DNA of 64,000 nt from Archilochus colubris (GCA_023079485.1 CM041083.1:176463480-176527479); one strand, 5' to 3'; counted from the first letter of the stretch, positions 13,692 through 26,204 are shown. Notes: generated by a model not told the origin, from the sequence alone. Translations and numbers: made by a program.

Positions 13692-13738
13692 AAAAAAAAA
13701 AAAAAAAAGAAAAGGAAAAAGAAAAAGAAAAAGAAAAA
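13692..13738. repeat. A-rich / (GAAAAA)n simple repeat
   Basis: A run of about 17 A's passes into four GAAAAA-type units. It could be a remnant poly(A) with decay, but no adjoining retroposed gene is recognised. Confidence 0.85.
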
Positions 13739-15695
13739 CTATTCAAAAAAATTCACACTGCATGTGTTAATTTCCCAGCGCAGGAGGTGAATTTGGATAA
13801 GCATATGGAAATCAAATATAGTTGTGGACTGACAGCCTTTGTATCTGGTGCCCTTCAACACTATACATCCCAACTCTCATGAGAAATGTGAATACTACTT
13901 TACAGTGGAAGCCTGCTAAATCCCACTAATGACTGGAAGACTCTTTGTAAATGGATGGATTTTGGGAATTAGCAGGTGAATGAAGAAATACAATAAAAGA
14001 CCAGAGGATAATGCATTGCACAGTGTACTTTTTCATTTGTTCTGACAATTGATTTAGTTTTAATTTCATACTTCATACATTATCAGCAAGTGTGCTGGAG
14101 TGTAAAAGCTACAAATAAGGAGTCTGAGTAATATGAGATCCCACCAGGGCTCTCTGATTATTTTTGCTGAAAGGCAGAGAAAGTGCTATTTTATCTATGT
14201 TGATAAAAGCTTGTATTTTATCCTATTCTCATTTACAAGTTAATAGTTGCTATTTAACAGCTGGTTCATGGAATGATTCCTGATGCAGGAGAGAGCTGTA
14301 AAACGAAAGACTACTATTCGGGCTGTCTAGAAGATGAATTTTTATGTTCACAGGGATTATAAACCAACAACAGGGTTATAGGCAAGCAGTAGTTTCCCTT
14401 TTGGACTTTGTCTTCCCAAAGAGTGTGTCCTCTGTCTTAGTGACAGCACAAGCTTATGGCATCCTCAAATGAAGGTTGGTAGTTTGTGAACACCATAAAC
14501 CTTCATAAACTTCCACTGTCCCCAAACAGAAAATTCCCTTTCTTCTCTTTCCCCTTTCACACATCTCCAGCCTCCTCATTTCTTTCCCCTTCCTACACTC
14601 CCCTTCCCTCATGAAAATGTTGCACATCCATGAAGTAAAACAGATCAGGGGAATTGCTCCAAGGGAATTAAAAAAAAAAAATTAACCTGGATTGATCACC
14701 TGGTCCCATCCATTGCTCCAACATACCCGCATGTTAGGAAAAAAGGTATGAAAAAGTGACTGCTGCAGTGAGAAGATGGGCCTGCATTCAACAGTAGTGG
14801 ATTAAAGTGTAAATGAAAGGAAGGGATAAGATCTAAAAGGTGCACATTTTGTCTGTCAGGAACAAGTTCTCCACCATTGTTCTTTATATCTGAACCTTTC
14901 AAAGCATTTTCATTTTGATTGAAAGAATGGGGTAATGTGAAAAAAAAGTTACAATAACAAAAGAAGAAAGAAATGGAGGAGGCTGGGACCCAGTCATTTA
15001 TGTTTAAAACTTGAATGTGCTCAGTAAAACTGGGACTGTGTGGAGAGGAGGAATCATGTTTTGCATCAGATTGCTTTCATGCTGTAGCTTTTTCCAATGC
15101 TTTCAAAAGGAAGGTGATGGAAGGCAAACACACTCTATCTTGCAGCCCCTTGCCTCAAGGTGATAAACAATATAAAGCTTTATTTTTTGCTGCCACTTAA
15201 CCTTCAAGATGAGAAGAGGCAGTCGCTGGAAACCTTAAGCCTAGATGCTGCCCTAACTCTCTGTTTTTACCCTGCCCCAGAGCTGTGCTGGCTGGGCTGT
15301 GTTTTCCACTTGTTCAAGACATGGGTAGGAAACAAAACCCTGGTCCACTGAGTGCCAGGAAACACCAGCAGCCCTGAGGGCTCCTCTGCACTCTGCTGTC
15401 ACCAGCAGCTTCTGGCAAGGAAAAACTGATGATGCCTAAATACAATTTAGTCTGGCTAAATGAATGCCAGTGAAATCCTCTTTTTGGAAGATCCTTGAAC
15501 CAGTGTTAATCATGAAGGATGCATTTCTGCAAAGCGACTGAAAAATACAGCTATTAGGGTGCTGGTTTCTTGCCTCTGCCCTGGCTGTATGTGCCAGTAC
15601 AACAGGGACCCTGTTGCAGATCAGGAGTGAATGGTCATAACCAAGCCATAACCATTCAGAAAGCAGAGGGGTTTGGGGCTTCAGTTTTGCTTTTA

Positions 15696-15715
15696 GTTTG
15701 TTTGTTTGTTTGTTT
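15696..15715. repeat. (TTTG)n simple repeat
   Basis: About five tandem TTTG units. Confidence 0.85.
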
Positions 15716-17548
15716 TCTAAACAGGATACTTGTTCAAATTTCAATCTTGCCTCCTTTTATTTGTTTCTGTTAGATTAAGGGAAATGGGACTTTGGAAACA
15801 TAAAAAGGATAGAAAGAAAACAAAGATTAGCATCCCAGACCTATCCAAATTTTATCATGTTTTTACTCTTTAGGCAAGGGTCAGATAAGGAAGATAGGAT
15901 CTAGATTGTGTCCAGCTGCTCATTTTGAAGTACAGACATATTACACTCCAGGCAGAAAAATCTCCTGAATGGAAACCTCAGTGACTCACTGTTTATTTCT
16001 CTTAATGTAATGTGGAGCTTGGTACTGTTCTTTTACATGCAATAGTTAAATCTATGGCACTACCACATTCCAGGGTATCTCTGAAGCTGATGTCTTTTAG
16101 TACCAGCTCTAGGTAAGAGAAAAAAATGCACAGGTAGCAAATTTCATGAATAACATTACAATTAGGAAGTCAGTTTTCTATCAGTGCTGCCTGTGATCAG
16201 AAGTTGCTGGATTTTTGATCAAACCGTGGATTTGCATGTATTTGTTTGAAAAGATACTGAACTTTGAAACAGATCAAGTTTAATTATGTAATGTAGTAAA
16301 AAAAAAAAAAGACATCTCTGATCCAAGGTTTCTCAAATCACCTGTATAGAGAGAAATCAATTTATACTTTTCTGTTAGAACCCCCTGAAAAAGTAAATCC
16401 ACTGACCCTGAAAATAGATCTCTTTTTATTCTTGGCCATATCCATAATCCTCCTTCCTTAATAGCTGAAAAGAAACTCCTAATTAATATGCCACTAGAGA
16501 GTTTTCATTATTTCTTCAGAATTACCTCTTAATTTACTAGATTAGCCTGATTAAGTAATGAATTTGTTAGTTCCAGTCTTTCCTTAAGAATATGAAATAT
16601 CTCATTTTTGACCAGTCAATGCTGAATTGAACTGCAACCAAGGAAGCATATTTGGCATATGTTTCTTTTGTTAAAAAATCTTTCAAATCCTTTTCTTGAT
16701 GGATGCTTAATTGCTGTGGTCTGCAGAGCCCCATGGACAATCTCTACCTCCTGGCTTTGTAGCTACAGAGCTGGAAGTGAAGCCCAGCAGCCTAGCAAGA
16801 GCCAGGACACAAAGGGGGATTCTGCTGCCATGGTCCAGCAATTTGGTCCTTTACTGAAATACTGGGCTGAAGTGCCACTAAAGATGTGATTGATATTGAT
16901 ATTTTTCCCTCAATATAGTTCCAGTTTTCTGTCCACCAGTGAAGAAAGCCATCCTTCCTTCACCAGTGTGCAGCACAAATTTTTTGTGATGTTTTTGCAT
17001 CCATTTTTTTGGATAACTGTGAAATTTTTCCCTTGCTGTTTTTGTTGTTGCTAACAAAACACCTGTGGGTAAGAATTATATTTTCTTTAATGGTGAATTT
17101 TTACTATATCAGAAAATGTCATCCTCTTCTCTTTACATGTCAGAAGAAACCTGTCCTTGTTCCCTTAAGTCTTTCCCATTTCACCCAAGTGGATCAGCTA
17201 AGTAGCTAACACCCTGATTGCAGCTATTAATGTGTTCAAATAACCTAATTTGTGTATAATATAACAGTGGTTGCCTTTAAAATGTTAACCTTTACCTCCT
17301 ATGGCAGTCAAATTTGGAAAGGAAAGGAGACTTGTACATTTCTGCCTTCTACTCAAGGCTGATAATACCAGGATTGCCACAGGTGGAAATTTTCTGAGGC
17401 CATTGGAAACATTTTATGACTGACTGTGTGCCTGTATGAGAATGCAGACTGGGAAAAAAAAGGCTTGTTCTGACCTGGGGGCACTGGTAAAACCCTATGA
17501 AAGGTGGAGAATTCAGTCAGTTTAGGAGCTGGGGTGAGATGGAGACTG

Positions 17549-17585
17549 GTGTGTGTGTGCGTGTATATATATATATATATGTATG
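17549..17585. repeat. GT then AT dinucleotide microsatellite
   Basis: (GT)n with one GC interruption passes directly into (AT)n. Confidence 0.9.
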
Positions 17586-19269
17586 TAATGATAGATGGAG
17601 GAAGCCAAACCACAAATAACCATGTGGCATTGAAATTCCCAGAGACCAGCAGTTCACAAATCAAGAGAACATACCCAGTGAAGAGTGATGAGCTGAAAAG
17701 GAGAGCACAAAAACCTGACACTCTTGTGAACCAAGGAAAAGTTTCCAGACTTGCAGGATTTCAGTGACTCACGGTTTAAAAGGTTTGGCAGTGCAGGAGC
17801 CAGCAAGAGACAGCTGCCTGCTCTGTCTGGGGGCATTTCACACTGCACAAGCCTGGAAATGATGTAGTGGTGGTGAGGGGCGATGCTCTAAGGGGAGGAG
17901 CAGGCAGCTGGCTTGCACAGACCCTTTCAGTATGGGGACAGGAGCTGGCTGTCCCAGCTCTGCACTTTGAAGGATTAGGCTTCATGTTTTCCACTTGATT
18001 CCCAAACCTGTGGATTTTTCTTTTTTGGCCAAATGAAGAGGTGACAGCTGCTTTTGTTTTAATCTCCTGTCTGCAACTCTGATGTGTCTGTGCTAGAGGG
18101 CTAGGCTCTGCTCAGGGGACACTTCACCACAGCTGGCACAGAGGAAGCCCTGAAACACATCAAACAGATGAAGATTTTTAAAAGTAAAGCTCTAACAGCC
18201 TCCAGTGAGCCTGTGCAACTATCAGTGTCCAGAAACTTTTCAACTTGCCCAAATCACAGGAGCAGCATGTGGCTCTCTCTGATCCCAGCATCAGCTTAGT
18301 GCCCAATTTCATGTCCTTGCAGCAAAGCACAGAGGTACTGCAGCTTCTCAGAGAAACAACAGAAAAATGTTTCTGTCAGCCTAAACAGTCAAAACCTATG
18401 TGATGACCGAGATCTGTTTCTTTTATTAATTTTTAGCTTCCATGAGGTGTTCTTTAGAGAGGTGGAAGTCTGTGTGGAAGGGAGCAGCCAGGTCCTCCAG
18501 GAAAAGTGCAGGCTGCTCTGTGGAGCCCTGGGGCTGGCAGAAATGGGGAATCTGCTGAAAACAGTGAGAAGCAGACAGGGCCTGAGCTCAAGGGTGATGG
18601 AAAGAATGACTGAAGGAAAAGAAATGGGCTGGGAAATTTGCAGTAACCAAAAAGCCATTGAGTTGGCTGAAGTGAAGGCTGTGAGGAAGGATCTGTCTGC
18701 AAGGTCACAGTGGGCAGGGCAATAAAAAGGGTAAATCCTTTTTATTTCTTTCTGATATGCTCACTCTGACCTTAAAACAAGTTGGTTGGCCACGCTTTGG
18801 TTTGAATACAGACTGGCTGGGAAGTTCAAGTGCTCCTTCTGGGGCCACTCCTTGAAAAGAATAAGGGTCCAGCTCAACTCTGTGCCTGAATTGAGACAGT
18901 GGCATTCAGGGCAGCTTTGTTCCTCTTTAATAAAAAGTTCACTCATTTCCAAGCCCTTGTGCCCTGTGACCTCTCTGCCATCCCAGTGACAGGGATAGGA
19001 GCAGAAGTGTTTCTTTGCTCTCCCATTTCTGAAACAATAGAAATCAGATCTAAACAAAACTTTGAAGGTCCCAAGTACTTCTAGGTACAGGCAGCCTCTG
19101 GGCTGGGCAAAGTCCAAGGGCAGAGGGGCAATGCCTGCAGGCTACTGTGTAAAGAGGTTCAGTTCAAAGCACTTTTGCAGGTGGTATTATAGTACCATGA
19201 GACCCAATAAGGAAAAAGATAACAGAGAGAAGTAATTCAGAAAAAAATTTAAAAAACCTATGAGCATTT

Positions 19270-19705
19270 AGAATCACAGAATTGTTCTGCTTGGAAAAGT
19301 ACTTTAAGATCATCAAGTCCAATCATTAACCTAGCACTGCCAAGCCCATCACTAAACTGTCTCCCTAAACAACACACCCACACATATTTTAAATCCTTCC
19401 AAGGACAGTGACACAAGCACCTCCCTGGGCAGCCTATTCCAGTGCCTGACAATCCTTCCAATAAAGAATTTTTTCCTAATATCCGATCTAAACCTCCCCT
19501 GGCATAATGTGAGCCTATTTATTCATTTCCTATCACGTGTTATCTGGGAAAAGAGACCAGCACCCACCTCTCTAAATCCTCCTTTTAGGTACTTAATGTC
19601 TCCTCCCCACCTCCTTTCCTCCAGATTAAACAATGTCAGTTTCCTCAGCTGTTCCTTGCTGTGCTTGTTTTCCAGACCCTTCACCAGCTTCCTTGTGCTG
19701 TACCT
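19270..19705 (-). mobile_element. CR1 LINE 3' fragment with ORF2 C-terminal remnant
   Basis: The left edge (AGAATCACAGAATTGTTCTG, then TTGGAAAAGTACTTTAAGAT) is the reverse complement of a CR1 3' UTR. Reading on the minus strand toward the left, the fragment encodes LVKGLENKHSKEQLRKL and GGDIKYLKGG, matching the conserved C-terminal region of CR1 ORF2 downstream of the reverse transcriptase core. It is 5'-truncated near 19705 and does not encode a catalytic domain. Confidence 0.85.
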
Positions 19706-20990
19706 GAACATGCAAATGGCAGCAAACTTTGAGCTGCCTGCTGTGCCACATGCCCTCACCCCAGCTGTTCCCCTGAGACAGGGGACAGGACTGTGAGTGT
19801 ACCCTTCCAGTGATCAGGGTTACACTACAAATGAGGTAATAGAAAGTTGGGCTAGTCTAGAAAGTTAGGCTAGTCTGAAAAATGAAAAGGATAGCCAGAA
19901 ATCAAGCATCAAACTCCTACTTCATGACTTGACTTGAAATCCAAATCTGGAAGAAAAGTCTTCCATTGGACTTTTTCATTCAGTCTCCCATGTGCTGCCT
20001 TTCGTATGTGGCTTAAATTACACTCAAATGAGGCTCCTGTGCCTACAGAGCTGTCAACGTACCACCACTTGCCTGTGTCTGTGGAGAAAAATTCATTCGT
20101 TTGGGTGCCAGAATACCATTATTTAAAATATTACCTCTTCTCCTCTTTGCCTATCCCAGTGTTGTCACCCCACTCCTCACCCACGTTTCCCTTCGCAACT
20201 TCTGAGCCTGTTGGTTGATTTCAACCAGCCTGGAGAGAAGAGGCTGAGTTCTCAAAGATAATTAAAAGAGGTACAAGTGTTGTGAAAATCTCTCAGTAGC
20301 TGAGAGAAACCTAAATTAGCTTTTGGCCCTTGTGCCAGAGAGAGGCAGATGGGAGCTGACAGTGAAGCAGCTCGATGGTCATACCTGGCTGCCTCTCTGG
20401 AAAGGGCATTGGGCTGGGGTGGCCAAAGGGATGGGTGGAGAGTTGGCTGGATGCTGCTTTGAGCAGTGGGCAGCATGATAGACAGTCAGGAGCAATCTCT
20501 TGCAGTTTGATGTCACCTTTTTCCATTTGCAGATGGAATTCTTGATCTCACTCCTCTGTAATATAAATGTCAGGAAAGCCTCAAGAGGAAGCAACAGCTC
20601 CCTCATCTTCTTCCCCTCTTCCTCCTACCTCTGCTTCCTTCATCCCTTATTTTAAAGGGTTTTTAACCTCCCTCTTCTTCTGCAAGAGAGAGAAACTCCC
20701 AATTGCCTTTCCTTTCATTTTGTCTTGATTCACTGAGATCAGAGAAGAAAAGGGATCCTTGTAGGCTTCCTGTCCTATGTTGAATTGTATCAATCATTTT
20801 GGTCTTTCCAACACAAAATGTGATATTCTGAAATTTGGAACTGTTAATATAGGTCTCATTGAGAAACCAACTTTTTTCAAAATTTGAGTCCAGTGAATTT
20901 TTTTTTGAAAAAAGAAAAACCCAGTCTCTTATTTCATCATCCTAATTTTCTTCTCAGTAGAAATGTTGTTTTTTCAGATAACTTTCCTTA
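19706..20990. other. unique non-coding DNA
   Basis: Apart from the 18-bp duplication and a C/T-rich patch near 20600-20650, nothing is recognised. Confidence 0.5.
19841..19876. repeat. 18-bp tandem duplication
   Basis: AGAAAGTTGGGCTAGTCT is followed at once by the same 18-mer with one change (G to A). Confidence 0.85.
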
Positions 20991-20995
20991 GAAGC
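20991..20995. repeat. left target-site duplication of the ERVL-like LTR (GAAGC)
   Basis: GAAGC directly precedes the TGAGG start and recurs directly after the other end at 22107. Confidence 0.6.
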
Positions 20996-22106
20996 TGAGG
21001 TGGGTTGACCCTGGCTGGATGCCAAGTGCCCACTGAATCCACCCCATTACTCCTCCTCTTTCGCTGGACAGGGGAGAGAAAATACAAAAGGCTCATGGGT
21101 TAAGATACAGACAGCGAGGCCACTCAGCAGTTAACACCATGGGAAAAAACAGACTCAACTTGGGAAAATTATTTTAATTTATAACCTACAAAATCAGAGT
21201 AGGGTAATAAGAAATCTCAAAACGCCTCCCCCTATCTCCCTCCCTTCTTTCTGGGCTCAGCTTCAGTCCTGATTTTGTCTACCACCTCCCTACCAGCAGC
21301 ACAGGGAGATGGGGAAGGGGGTGGCAGACAATTCATCACACATTGGTTCTACTTCTTCAGGGCAGGGCTGCTCATAGTGTTCCCCTGCTCCAGTGTGGGG
21401 TCTCTCCCACAGGAGACAATTCTCCATGAACTTTTCTAATGTGGGTCCTTCTCACAGGCTGCAGTTCTTCATCAACTTCTCCTGTCTGTGTCCTTTTTGA
21501 GGGGTACAGACCTTCAGAAACAGGCTGCTCCTGGGGTCACAAGTCCTGCTAGCAAGTGTGTTCTAGCATGGACTCTCTCCACAGGTCCTGTTGGGAGCTT
21601 GCTCCATTACGGGTTTCCCCTGGGTCCTTTGAAGGCTGTAGGTGAATATTTGCTCCACTGATCATAGAATCATAGAATCATAGAATCCTTGGGGTTGGAA
21701 GTGACCTCGAAAGATCATCTAGTCCAACCCCCCCTGCCAGAGCAGGGCCACCTAGAGCACTTCCATGGCTTCAGGAAGGCAGTCTGCCTCCCCATGGCAG
21801 TCTTCACTATAGGCTGCAATCCACCCTTCCCCTCCTTCAGTGACCCTGGTGTCCCTAGAGCAGTTTCTACCACATATTATCCCTCCTCTCTCTGGCTGCA
21901 GTTACTCTTATGAAGCAACTTTTTCCCCTTCTTAAATCTGTTATCCCAGAGACACTGATGAGCTTGGCCTTGGGAAGTGGTGGGTCTGCCTTGGAGACAG
22001 CTGGCATTAGCTCTGTTGGAAATGGGGGATGTTTCTAGCGGCTTCTTGCAGAGCTCACCCCTTTAGCTCCTCTGCTACAAAAACCTTGCCATGCAAACCA
22101 AATATG
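20996..22106 (-). mobile_element. ERVL-like avian solo LTR (interrupted by a CR1)
   Basis: The + strand begins TGAGGTGGGTTGACCCTGGC and ends ...CCTTGCCATGCAAACCAAAT. I recognise this as the reverse complement of a widespread avian ERV LTR family, usually classed as ERVL. Internally it has degenerate units around 'CTCCAGTGTGGGGTC' and 'GGTCCTT', typical of that LTR. A 5-bp GAAGC flanks both sides (20991-20995 and 22107-22111), the length expected for an ERVL target duplication. The right-hand terminus is not the canonical CA on the + strand, so one end has probably mutated. With the nested CR1 removed, the LTR is about 1.0 kb. No internal retroviral genes flank it, hence a solo LTR. Orientation is inferred from the family's start sequence. 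Confidence 0.72.
21661..21769 (-). mobile_element. CR1 3'-end insertion nested in the ERVL-like LTR
   Basis: Three ATCATAGA-type 8-mers are followed by CCTTGGGGTTGGAAGTGACC and AGATCATCTAGTCCAACCCC. This is the reverse complement of a young-type avian CR1 3' UTR. The element is only about 109 bp long and severely 5'-truncated. LTR sequence resumes at CTTCCATGGCTTCAGG, so this CR1 inserted after the LTR. Confidence 0.9.
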
Positions 22107-22111
22107 GAAGC
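22107..22111. repeat. right target-site duplication of the ERVL-like LTR (GAAGC)
   Basis: Matches the left copy at 20991-20995 exactly. Confidence 0.6.
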
Positions 22112-24139
22112 TATTATTCTTAGCCCTTACTAAGAAAAGAAAAAGATCATGAGGGTGTAAAAAAAAAAACAAAACAACAAACAAGAAGACCCATCTTCTA
22201 AATATTTTTTAAAATCTTTAATATTATCCTTTTAAAAAAAATCTGCAAAGGCTGACTATGCAAGTGGCTCTGATTCAGAAGCTTATGTGAGCAGTTCCTT
22301 GGCTGATACTCATCAGTCTGAGGAAGCAAACCAGGCAACACGCTGTGAAATGCTGACCGTGCTGCTAGTCCCAATGCCATATGGCAGCAGAAGCTGGCAT
22401 TGTTCTTTGGCACCTTGACCAGAAAGCTCTTTTATCCCAGCCCACTCCTAGTTACAGAAATAGAGCTTCAACACTGACCATTAATGATGTGCATGCGTCA
22501 GATGACAACGCTGTAACCTGCAATTACCTTGAAAAGTCAGGACACAGCACAAACCCTCTGAGGACAAACACATTGCAGCGTTTAAGTACAATAATATTAC
22601 ATTTGATGTGGTTTAATTTACTGGAAATTAGTAAAAGGAATTCCTCCCTGGTTTTTGTAGGAGAAATTTGGCTGGAAATAATCACAGCTCTTTCTAGTCT
22701 GGGCCACTGGCTTTATCAGAGTAAATCCACCCCATATAGAAAGGTTATAAGTCTCTCATTTCTCTTTGGTTCTACTGTTAAATTCCTTGATAATTGTATT
22801 TTGAACTATTTCCCTTAGCAGCCTGATTTTAACTCAATAATCCTTGAGTTGGATTTTTTTCCTGTCATCCAGTTTAAAACGCTTCTTTGTTGAATTTAAG
22901 TTTATGAGTGCTTCCCTTGTCTCTGTTTTTCCTGCTGAGCTCTCAGGTTTAAAGGCTTAGTCATTCCTACTTGAGGTTTCTTCCCATTCTTTGCTTTGTT
23001 TGTTCTGGTAACTTAAGCAGCATGTTTCCTTTTTGTCCGTGTAGAAGAACTTAAAATTTAAGAAACTCTTGTTATCCTCACAATTCATTTGCTCATTTCA
23101 TCATCTGTGTAACGTGCCATGTAATTCAATCCTTATCCAATGGCCCCAGTTGGCTTTGTATGGAAAAACTGTACATGAGATGTGAATGATCAAGAGCTTC
23201 AAAAGCAAGTTGTTGAATATTAATGACCCTGCTTTTTTCTCTCCAGGATGATAGACTGCCAATATCCACATCTTTGAAATCCTTCCTGCCAGCGGGTTAC
23301 CATTGACTTCAGCTTGGCATTAATCATGCTATTTTGATGACTTTAAGTGTGAATGTATGTTTGCTTGTTTGTTTGTGTAGTGGATCTTTTCCCTCTCTTT
23401 CCCTCCTTCCTTTCTTTTTGATTACCCTTTTGTTCAGCTGGCGGATTAATTAGACAACAATTGTTCCTCTGACTTCAGCAATTCCCCCTTTTTGGAATCA
23501 CTATTCAGTAGGAACATTTGAGTCTGTTCAGAGCTGCATAGCTTGGCAGTTCTCCTGTTTTTCCTTCTCTAAGGTGGAAATTGGTCTACATGCCTAATCT
23601 GAAAAAGTAGACAAGACCTAATTTGGTCTGTAATCCACCATGAGCGAAGAATTGTTTCCCTTTACTAATCTTTCACAAAAATAGACCTGTAATCCATGTC
23701 TTGCAATATCTTGGTGTGCAACAGGTCAGAGCACCCACTTCCATCTCAGAATTAAATGGCTGTTTCCACAAAATACAGCTTCGTTACAAAGCGAAGAAAA
23801 ATAAGTAGTCAAAGCTTTCTGCTAAAAAGTAAACAAATAACCAATGAAATTATTTCTTCTTTCTTCTAAATTGATGAGCCTCTACAAACCTTAGAGTATG
23901 GAGACTGATTCCTCCATCCTCATCTTCCTTTCTCAGATCCATGCACAGTGTGTGCCTCATCTTTCTCTGTAGAAGTTAAGGACCAGTCACCCAAAGCCTG
24001 TTGCTGCCTCACTGTGACTGATTGCTGTCTTCTTCTGGGCAAATATTAGTAATGAATTATATTCAGACAGCATGCTACAAACATGCAGGTTTCTAAGTAC
24101 AAAATGATGGAGAACACAGGGTTCAATGATCTGGAATCC
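22112..24139. other. unique non-coding DNA
   Basis: No exon or repeat is recognised. A 145-codon open frame at 22381-22818 (+) shows no domain, no splice context and no compositional coding signature that I can see. The stretch 22480-23450 looks like single-copy DNA and could hold conserved non-coding sequence, which only alignment could show. Confidence 0.45.
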
Positions 24140-24722
24140 TGTCTGGATTGACAGGAAGCTGAACATGAGCCAGCAGTGTGCCCAGGTGTCCAAGAAGGCC
24201 AATGGCATCCTGGTCTGTATCAGGAACAGCGTCGCCAGCAGGTCCAGGGAAGGAATTCTGACCCTCTACTCAGCCCTGGTGAGGCCACACCTCGAGTCCT
24301 GTGTCCAGTTCTGGGCCCCTCAGTTTAGGAAGGATATCGAGGTCCTGGAGTGGGTCCAAAGGAAGGCAACCAGGCTGGTGAAGGGACTTGAGCACAGACC
24401 CTATGAGGAGAGGCTGAGGGAGCTGGGGCTGTTCAACCTGGAGAAGAGGAGGCTCCGGGGAGACCTCATTGCTCTCTACAACTCCCTGAAAGGAAGGTGT
24501 AGCCAGGTGGGGGTTGGTCTCTTTTCCCAGACGACTTTCAACAAGACAAGAGGGCATGGTCTTAAGTTGTGCAAGGGGAGGTTTAGGTTGGATATTAGAA
24601 AGAATTTCTTTACGGAGAGGGTGATCAGGCATTGGAATGGGCTGCCCAGGGAAGTAGTGGATTCTCCATCCCTGGAGATATTTAAAAAGAGACTGGATGT
24701 GGCACTCAGTGCCATGGTCTAG
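24140..24722 (+). pseudogene. CR1 ORF2 C-terminal fragment (5'-truncated, no catalytic core)
   Basis: The frame runs open from upstream of the element (24126) to the TAG at 24720-24722. It carries the conserved CR1 ORF2 tail in order: [20 protein letters not shown], then [72 protein letters not shown], and [19 protein letters not shown]. This is the region downstream of the reverse transcriptase palm motifs. The endonuclease and the YADD/FADD-type catalytic motif are absent because of 5' truncation, so it cannot act alone. No frameshift or stop was found in the retained part, which implies recent insertion. It is a retrotransposon fragment, not a host gene. Confidence 0.9.
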
Positions 24723-24785
24723 CAACCACAATGGTGGTTCAAGGGTTGGACTCGATGATCTCTGAGGTCCCTCCCAACCCAGCCA

Positions 24786-24838
24786 ATTCTATGATTCTAT
24801 GATTCTATAATTCTATGATTCTATGATTCTATGATTCA
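24786..24838 (+). repeat. expanded CR1 3' 8-mer tail (ATTCTATG)n
   Basis: About six to seven near-perfect ATTCTATG units, one with ATAATTCT variation. CR1 tails usually have only two to four, so this has behaved as a microsatellite. Confidence 0.9.
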
Positions 24839-26204
24839 ATGGAAGGTGTGTTCCTCACTGACTCACACCAGTAAGCTGCCAAAAGGAGGGGGCAAAAGGT
24901 TCACATCCCACTTAGCCACAACCCTCCACTCATCATTTTAGAAGAGCAGGTGACTCCTAATGTAGTACTTTTTAAAAATTAGTGAATTATTAATATAACT
25001 ACTGATACACTATAAATGATCTAATAAATTACTAGTGAGACACAACAGCAGACTGAGGTTGCTGTGACCTTGCTGTAGTTGACAAGCAACTTACATTCTG
25101 CTCATGAGTGTAGCAGCCTGTCTCATGCTTCAGGCACAAAAAGAAGCATTTAGAGGTGAAAGATGAAGCAAGTCTTTACCATTTAGGAAGTTTCAAAGGG
25201 CCTATTTGCTACAAAAGCTGAAGTATTCATTCAAAAAAGAGGCATGGGCAAAGGCAGAAACTGAGTGTCACTGAGCAATGGAAAGAGGGAACTTTCTCAT
25301 GTTACCCCAGTATAAACAGATTAGGCATATTTTTACTTTTGTTTTTTTCTGCCTACATCTTTTATAAACACTTGTGACTTGTGTTGTCTGGTTTGAATAT
25401 AATGAATAAATGCATGTTTGTATTTTTGCTTAGGCTGAGGGGAGGCAAGTGCAGCTGTCTCACACCCCCATTTCAGGCCCCACTCCAGCAGTAGTGAGGT
25501 GTTCCTCTCCCTGACCTGTGGCAGGGCCAGCCCAAGCCCTTGGCAAACAATCCTTCTCTCCTGCACCTCTTCTACTGCATCCAAGGGATCCAACAGACCA
25601 GGCCCATCTGAACCACCTGGGGATCTGACACAAGGGTCAGGAAAGGCAGAAATACTTTCCAGCTCCCCATTGGTGAGGTAGAGGCTCTCTGCTATTCTGG
25701 AAGGTGTCAACAACATCTCTTTGGCCCAGGCATCACTGTGGCAGAGACCATTTCACTGGGAAATGAGAGAATGAAGTTTTTCTTCACTGTGACAGTGAAT
25801 TTTATTATTATTGTAATTATGGTGGTCCTGATCGGGCCCTGGGGAGGCTCTGTGACCCATCAGTGATACAGGTCTGCCTGCTCCATGGGGTAGGTTTGTG
25901 GAGAAACCCAGATGGGCAGCAAAGGAGGCACCACGTGTGTCAGCATCAGAGCCCATCAATCTGCATTTGTAGCTGGTACAGAGAAACAGGCACATACAAA
26001 ACATGACTCCTCTCATCCTAGTGTCATCTGAAATCTGTCAAATGAGCCATTAGCTGCATGACTTCCTCAGATGTAGACATCTACAAGTCTAGCACTACCT
26101 GGGGGTAATAATTTCCAATTTCTCAGCTTTGGTCTCCAGTCTACAGTTTATGTCCTGAACTCCTCTTTTTTCATGTTCTGTTCTGGCTATTATGATGACG
26201 ATGG
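24839..26204. other. unique non-coding DNA
   Basis: No exon or element is recognised. A 127-codon frame on the minus strand (25333-25716) has no features I can support. Confidence 0.45.

Larger units (their letters stand above)
13739..19269. other. gene-free stretch with simple repeats
   Basis: It contains a (TTTG)n run (15696-15715), a GT/AT microsatellite (17549-17585) and otherwise unique sequence. Several open frames of 65-120 codons exist near 17.3-19.1 kb on both strands. They overlap one another, some run through the microsatellite, and none shows splice context or family features. Confidence 0.5.
24140..24838 (+). mobile_element. CR1 LINE 3' end, young-looking, ORF2 C-terminus open
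   Basis: About 700 bp of CR1 in sense orientation, 5'-truncated near 24140. The 3' UTR (CTCGATGATCTCTGAGGTCC, CTCCCAACCCAGCC) is followed by an expanded tail of ATTCTATG 8-mers. The whole coding part is open (next entry), so the copy is little mutated relative to the other CR1 pieces in the window. Confidence 0.95.

Noticed and set aside
14264..14358. Possible second terminal exon after TATTTAACAG (ends CSQGL-stop)
   Set aside because: The acceptor is weak, the frame is short (about 33 codons) and there is little CpG or conservation-like signal. Not enough to list as a feature.
17353..17721. 122-codon open frame on the minus strand
   Set aside because: It runs through the GT/AT microsatellite (giving Ile-Tyr and Thr-His runs), so it is a repeat artefact.
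22381..22818. 145-codon open frame on the + strand
   Set aside because: It is among the longest frames in the window, but it shows no domain, signal or motif, no splice context, and mostly AT-driven composition. A chance frame of this length is plausible in 64 kb.
24786..24838. Regular 8-bp repeats that might suggest a CRISPR-like or regulatory array
   Set aside because: They are the known CR1 3'-terminal 8-mer, contiguous and without spacers.
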